Part shown: positions 60,146 through 64,000 of the stretch, piece after piece
How positions within the stretch are numbered: the first letter of the stretch is position 1
Layout of the letters: every line of letters starts with the position of its first letter
Assembly: GCA_018241665.1 (NCBI GenBank)
Contig: JAFEDK010000019.1
Span: 427,261 to 491,260 of the forward strand
Origin: Pseudomonadota bacterium
Lineage (GTDB): Bacteria; Pseudomonadota; Gammaproteobacteria; Burkholderiales; Rhodocyclaceae
Direction: 5' to 3'
DNA length: 64,000 nucleotides
Made by a program: the position numbers and the translations under genes
Notes under the pieces: model-generated
What the model was told of the DNA's origin: nothing
Databases searched by the model: none
Seen by the model: only the letters and a program-made list of their open reading frames with translations

Positions 60146-62676
60146 GGGCGTCCGGTGCTCCTCAACAGCGGGCTCGACAAGACCTCGAATCCCGCATCTG
60201 CGATGATCTGAACGAAAGCCGTGCCCAACCGCCGGCGCCACGGAATGGGTGGCAATGAGCTGAGTGAGCCCCACGGTGCTTCACCCCGTTCGCCATGCCC
60301 CAAAGCAGCGTTGATGGCCTCCCCGGGAATCGCACGGCGAAGCAGCTCTGTGCGCACAAAGTGGCGAAGAGCCCCGAGGCGAAGTTGCCATGTATCGCCA
60401 AGAAGGCTCTGGAGTTCAGCAGGAAATGTCGGCGTCAGCTGCCCCCCCTCGGCGGCGAGGAGGAACAAGGTCGGCATACCCTCCTTGTCGAGCAGCGCAA
60501 GATCATCGGTCCGGTTGGGTGAAGCATGTCTGGACAGGGGAGGCGTCCGTCTCTGGCCATCCAGCTGACTGATGCCCTGGGGACTGGTCAGCGCGAGATA
60601 CTGCCTGAGGCGCATCACATGCGTACGATACTCATCGAGTTGCCTGAGCAGCGTCGGATGCAGCCACACAATCCGTGCCTGCTCATATGCGTCATTGTCC
60701 TTGTCGCTCACGAAACACAGGCCCGTCGCACCATCGACATCGAAGCGGGCTGGCAGCAAACTGGAAACCGCGCGCAATCCCGTCGTCGCCAGCAGGAAAA
60801 AAGCCAGATATGCAGTGTAGGCGTTGTGCTGTTCAGCGAATGATGAATGACTCGAAGAGGCCAGGCGTCGTACGGTGTCGGTGGCCACCCGCACCGTGCT
60901 CCGAACACTTGCTCGCGTAGGAACGTGCATGGAGCCAACGAAGGTCTCTTCATCGGCGACGACATTGGCTTGCAACGCCACGCGCTCCGTGACGAGGTCG
61001 GGACGACCGGCGAGTCGATACATTCGGGCGCACGCCTCAGTATGGAGTTTCTGCAGCTGGCGCACAGAGACTGCCGAATAAACGCAGGGATTGTGCTGAT
61101 TCGGCGGCATGCCTCTGAAGTACAGCTCATAGACACGGTCCTTCCCGCCAAGTTGTGCCATGAAGCGCGCAATCATCCGGCCAACCCGTTCAGGGTTGAG
61201 TGCCGTGCCCCGTGCGAGGTTGATGGCCGAGAGTACTCGGCCGAACTCCGTCTCGTAATCACGCTGGAACAGCTTGTGCCCAACGGGTTCAAGCCGCGAC
61301 AGCGCTCGATCCAAAAGAGGCGGGATACTGACGGCGAAGCTCTTGACGATCGGCAGGGTTCGCATCGCTGGCTCACCTTGGCACACCGGCGCGACATGCC
61401 GCGGCGACTCGACAGGAAGCCAGACGAGTCCCCTCGCCGGGATCCAGGTGATATGAGTGGGAGACCGTCCAGGGTCTAGCTCGTTTTCGTTTGCTGCTTT
61501 GCCCGAGCGCACTACACGCAGTTGGCTGGTGGCGTCGGCCGGCCGGCAAAGAAAGAGCCGGCTTGCCGCCCAAGCCGCAACGGCAGCACGATCAGCTTCC
61601 GCTACCTCTTCCCAACCCTGCCCCCCAAGATCATCAATCAAGGTAAGAAGCAGTTTGAGCTCGTGGCCCGACAGAGTGGCATGGGTAACGGGAAGGCTTT
61701 GGTTGCCCAGTGCTATCGCTTGGGCTGTGTAACGCGCGATGTTCCGTGCCAGCCCACGCCGGTCGCCGCGATTCGAAGCCGAGGCCGATCGTGGCGGGAC
61801 GGTGACCAAAGTTCCCCGCCGCGCGGCATCGGCAGGAGGCGAGAACTCCAGATCCCTATCGTTCGCACGTAGCGCACGGTCGTCCTCAACAAAGTCGGTA
61901 GCAGCGATTCCACTGCCATCATTGGCTCCCGCCAGTAGCCGCGGAATGGATCTGCTGGGTTGTGCATGTTCCGTTGCGCCGTGTCGTGCCGCCCGATGCG
62001 TGCCAGCCTTGCCGGTTTGTTCGTGCCCTTTGACCTCCCAAACACCCGTCTCAAACCACTGCAGCGCCCGGTGCACATATCCGATGTTGCGCATGGGCCC
62101 CGTAACCTGAGGCTTGAGCCCCAAGCGCGTCAGCTGGGTGTCGAAATGGATCAATAGCGCTTGCGGTTGAAGCGGACGGAGGGGCAAGTTGAAGAGAAAT
62201 GCGCTGACTGACGGATCCGGAAGATCGGTTAGTTGCCTGAGGCTAAGCCCGACCATGTATGCAGGATCCGATGGTGGAGCTGGAACCTCTCGATCCTTAT
62301 CCAACCTCATCTGCACGGCAAACAACGACACAACCAGTGCGTCGTATTGTTTCTCAAGCTCGGGCGATGCGCAGGCGTGCCAAAACACGCAATAGTGGGG
62401 GTGCGAGCTGTAATACCCCTTCAGGATCTTACGGCCACCTCCGGACGCCTCAGGAAAGCAGTTGAGAATCAGCTCTGGGTACTCAAGGACCCTCCCGAGC
62501 GAATCAAGAACATCACTGAGGAGCTGCCGCTGATCCTCATCGACGATGGTGAGAAGGGAGGCCAGAACGGGCTCAAGTCGCCGCGCCACAGGAAGGAAAC
62601 CCATCAAATCATCGGGAACCCTCAAGATCTGCTTGAGCGGCGCCAGAGCACGCAAGACGTCTTCCCGGCTCTTCAT
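60142..62676 (-). CDS. Recombinase-like partner protein lacking the nucleophilic tyrosine
   Basis: 844 residues from ATG 62676, 10 bp after the ParB-like gene. The C-terminal part follows the recombinase fold: LAFFLLATTGLRAVSSLLPARFD (Arg near 633), RLGALRHFVRTELLRRAIPGE (Arg-His near 768; the preceding His of the motif is Gly), NAALGHGERGEAPWGSL (Gly-His near 790). After that point there is no tyrosine to the C-terminus, so it cannot form the covalent DNA link by the usual chemistry. It probably acts as a DNA-binding or regulatory subunit of the downstream recombinase. The N-terminal 550 residues are unrecognised. Confidence 0.75.
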   Translation of the reverse strand: MKSREDVLRALAPLKQILRVPDDLMGFLPVARRLEPVLASLLTIVDEDQRQLLSDVLDSLGRVLEYPELILNCFPEASGGGRKILKGYYSSHPHYCVFWHACASPELEKQYDALVVSLFAVQMRLDKDREVPAPPSDPAYMVGLSLRQLTDLPDPSVSAFLFNLPLRPLQPQALLIHFDTQLTRLGLKPQVTGPMRNIGYVHRALQWFETGVWEVKGHEQTGKAGTHRAARHGATEHAQPSRSIPRLLAGANDGSGIAATDFVEDDRALRANDRDLEFSPPADAARRGTLVTVPPRSASASNRGDRRGLARNIARYTAQAIALGNQSLPVTHATLSGHELKLLLTLIDDLGGQGWEEVAEADRAAVAAWAASRLFLCRPADATSQLRVVRSGKAANENELDPGRSPTHITWIPARGLVWLPVESPRHVAPVCQGEPAMRTLPIVKSFAVSIPPLLDRALSRLEPVGHKLFQRDYETEFGRVLSAINLARGTALNPERVGRMIARFMAQLGGKDRVYELYFRGMPPNQHNPCVYSAVSVRQLQKLHTEACARMYRLAGRPDLVTERVALQANVVADEETFVGSMHVPTRASVRSTVRVATDTVRRLASSSHSSFAEQHNAYTAYLAFFLLATTGLRAVSSLLPARFDVDGATGLCFVSDKDNDAYEQARIVWLHPTLLRQLDEYRTHVMRLRQYLALTSPQGISQLDGQRRTPPLSRHASPNRTDDLALLDKEGMPTLFLLAAEGGQLTPTFPAELQSLLGDTWQLRLGALRHFVRTELLRRAIPGEAINAALGHGERGEAPWGSLSSLPPIPWRRRLGTAFVQIIADAGFEVLSSPLLRSTGRP

Positions 62677-62686
62677 GGGGCTAACA

Positions 62687-63331
62687 TCAAGTGTCTATAC
62701 CCTGATCGCCAGACGCCGGCTCAGGCGCCTCAGATGAGGCGGGGGATATCGGCAGCAACTCCAGCTTCACGCTGGCGGATTTTTGCTCAGCCTGCTTTTC
62801 CAACAGCTCTCTACGCTTGCTTACGCTCCGGTGCAGTCCCGCTCGTGACATCCCGACGAGACTACCGATCGCCGCATCGCTGGACACATCCACATACTTT
62901 CCAGCAGCCCCCCTGATCGTCTCGTTTTCCTTCAATTCAGCAGCGATCACCGCGAGGTCATCCCCATCAGGCCGACAGATCAGCTTGAACAGCACAGTGT
63001 CGAGAACCTCCAAGTCCGAATCACTCGGCCGATCCTTCTCGTCAGCCATGCACAGCGCCCAGGTCACGTGATCACGAGGGTGCTGCTCAAGGAGCAATTG
63101 CAGCGTCCGCCGGCCAGCCACCAATCTGTAACGCCGATCGCTCTGCGAACGGGTAATCGGGCCCACCTGCACCACCACCAAGGGCTGCATGATCTGCAGG
63201 GGATCCAGCGCAGCCGGGCGAGCGGTGGGAACGCTCTCGGGGAGATGATGCAGCCCCGCGTACCAGGCCTGCGAAGGGCGCTGAACGTCGATCTGGTCCA
63301 GCTTAAGTTTCACAACAACGGGAAGCTTCAA
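62687..63331 (-). CDS. ParB/KorB-like DNA-binding protein, first gene of the recombinase trio
   Basis: TTG 63331 is the likely start: AAGGGA lies 7 bp upstream and an in-frame stop lies just before it. 214 residues. The N-terminal part has LKLDQIDVQRPSQAW, MQPLVVVQV and YRLVAGRRTLQLL, the layout of a ParB N-terminal domain (here AGRRTLQLL in place of AGERR). The later part has IGSLVGMSRAGLHRSVSKRRELLEKQ, an HTH like those of KorB/ParB. It ends with an acidic tail. It probably binds a site near the right end and helps or controls the two recombinases downstream. Confidence 0.78.
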   Translation of the reverse strand: MKLPVVVKLKLDQIDVQRPSQAWYAGLHHLPESVPTARPAALDPLQIMQPLVVVQVGPITRSQSDRRYRLVAGRRTLQLLLEQHPRDHVTWALCMADEKDRPSDSDLEVLDTVLFKLICRPDGDDLAVIAAELKENETIRGAAGKYVDVSSDAAIGSLVGMSRAGLHRSVSKRRELLEKQAEQKSASVKLELLPISPASSEAPEPASGDQGIDT

Positions 63332-63656
63332 GCTGTCATCCCTTGCAAGTCAGCGCCGAAGCGATCAAGCCGCGTTCAATTCCGAGAAGTTGATCGACAC
63401 CTTCTTGCCCACTTATCGAATTAGGTACCGTTTTTGGTTCGCCCTGTACGCACCATTGCATCCAGCACGCCGCGGTGCGGTCTATACCCATTTCAGTACG
63501 ACAGGCCCAAGTATGCATGTGATTCATTTTGAGATAAATGAAATTATACTCTTTGATCCTCACTGCAAACCGGCGTATAGTTGGCTCTAGGCGAGAGCAA
63601 AGGTCATCCGAACCCCTCCCAAGCGCTGACCTCAAGATCACATCAGCAACAGGCAA

Positions 63657-63670
63657 ACGTTTTAAAACGT
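63657..63670. promoter_or_regulatory. Perfect 14-bp palindrome near the right island end
   Basis: ACGTTTTAAAACGT is an exact palindrome about 135 bp inside the right repeat and about 325 bp upstream of the ParB-like gene start. Candidate operator or recombination site. Confidence 0.5.
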
Positions 63671-63791
63671 ATATAAAACAGCATGATGTGAATTTAACCA
63701 GGATCCGCCCTGCGCTCAGCAAGCTCTACGTTTTCACCAACTTAGCCAAAAAATCCCGCTTTACCCAACCGCACAACGCCACCCGTCAACG

Positions 63792-63804
63792 GCCCTCCGA
63801 AGGC
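63792..63804 (+). repeat. tRNA-Arg anticodon-stem fragment at the right end
   Basis: GCCCTCCGAAGGC is identical to 10222-10234 of tRNA-Arg, covering the anticodon loop and most of its stem. In the tRNA, 22 bp (variable loop and T-arm) separate this block from the 3' repeat; here the two blocks are directly joined. Confidence 0.8.
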
Positions 63805-63862
63805 TTCGGGCGCGCCACAAATTCAATGGGTTGGATCGAAAGATCCAACCCATTTTTGTTTT
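63805..63862 (+). repeat. attR-side direct repeat of the island
   Basis: Matches 10257-10314 at 57 of 58 positions; the single difference is A at 63848 against G at 10300. It contains the last 13 nt of tRNA-Arg including CCA, followed by the hairpin GGGTTGGATCG/CGAAAGATCCAACCC and a T-rich tail. Confidence 0.93.
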
Positions 63863-63863
63863 G

Positions 63864-63902
63864 TGCCCGCGTCGTGCCCATCCTGCGCCCATGCCGTGCC
63901 TC
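63864..63902 (+). repeat. 11-bp-phased TGCCC-type repeats outside the right end
   Basis: TGCCCG at 63864, TGCCCA at 63875, CGCCCA at 63886 and TGCCTC at 63897: the same 11-bp spacing as the TGGCCCA series inside the left end. The remaining 100 bp to the window end show no gene. Confidence 0.5.
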
Positions 63903-64000
63903 GCACTCTGGCAGCTTTTCCCCAAGAGCAAGGAATTGAGTGCTGCTTTCCGTGCCTCTATTTTTCACGAAGCCGCATCGTCAGGCACTCGCTCGAACAA

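Larger units (their letters stand above)
63332..63804. other. AT-rich intergenic region before the right island end
   Basis: About 470 bp with no supported gene, more AT-rich than most of the window. It holds TTCATTT/AAATGAA at 63523-63529 and 63536-63542 (6-nt loop) and the perfect palindrome at 63657-63670. It likely contains the promoter of the ParB-like/recombinase trio and possible binding sites for their products. Confidence 0.5.
10257..63862. mobile_element. 53.6-kb genomic island integrated in tRNA-Arg(CCG)
   Basis: The island is bounded by direct repeats at 10257-10314 (end of tRNA-Arg) and 63805-63862. A tyrosine integrase gene and an excisionase-like gene lie just inside the left end, the standard arrangement for tRNA-targeting islands. 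Cargo includes MADS, a giant-protein run, IS remnants and a second recombinase trio. I see no conjugation genes (no relaxase, coupling protein or type IV secretion genes), so the island may be mobilisable at most. Confidence 0.88.

Noticed and set aside
10257-63862. Integrative and conjugative element
   Set aside because: No relaxase, coupling ATPase or type IV secretion gene could be recognised anywhere in the island.
1-64000. CRISPR array or Cas genes
   Set aside because: No regularly spaced direct repeats of 23-40 bp with unique spacers were seen, and no Cas-like protein. The 11-bp phased units at the island ends are too short and too close.

Overview
The window comes from a GC-rich betaproteobacterium, most likely of the Rhodocyclales (Azoarcus/Thauera/Zoogloea-like). 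This is inferred from the core genes: a dctA C4-dicarboxylate carrier, sfsA, a rhodoquinone-type methyltransferase (rquA), a cobalamin synthesis and uptake cluster, the order TIGR02449-zapA-6S RNA, a c5-like cytochrome, and a PEP-CTERM protein. No rRNA or other direct taxonomic marker is present.

Layout. (1) Positions 1 to about 10,200 are core chromosome: dctA (partial), sfsA, rquA, a minus-strand cobalamin run (cbiB, cobD, btuF, an unknown exported protein, a second cobalamin-binding protein), divergent cobQ, then a zapB-like gene, zapA, 6S RNA and a cytochrome c gene. (2) tRNA-Arg(CCG) at 10,193-10,269 is the insertion site of a genomic island of about 53.6 kb. Its ends are a 58-bp direct repeat (one mismatch) at 10,257-10,314 and 63,805-63,862. 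(3) The left end of the island (10.4-16.8 kb) holds a regulator, an excisionase-like protein, a DUF3596-type tyrosine integrase, an HD phosphohydrolase and small cargo genes. (4) 16.96-34.0 kb is a complete eight-gene methylation-associated defense system (MADS, mad1 to mad8), with nearly every gene overlapping the next. (5) 34.0-55.4 kb is a six-gene same-strand run with no defense or metabolic system I can name. It encodes a small protein sharing a motif with the next gene's N-terminus, a trypsin-like serine protease, two related three-helix membrane proteins (one fused to an NlpC/P60- or CHAP-like domain), and two giant proteins of 3,513 and 2,668 residues. This is the best candidate for an undescribed system. 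(6) 55.7-57.1 kb is a chimera of two broken insertion sequences. (7) 57.1-63.3 kb is a minus-strand trio: a ParB/KorB-like DNA-binding protein, a tyrosine-recombinase-like protein that lacks the nucleophilic tyrosine, and a large recombinase that keeps its motifs.

How the parts may work together. The left integrase probably moves the island in and out of tRNA-Arg. MADS marks self DNA with its methyltransferase and specificity subunit and attacks phage through its ATPase, kinase and nuclease-like parts (family knowledge, not shown here). The giant-protein run sits directly downstream on the same strand and could be a second defense or envelope-associated module. The sequence just outside the right end has the same 11-bp-phased repeats as the left end, which hints that a further element is stacked beyond the window.
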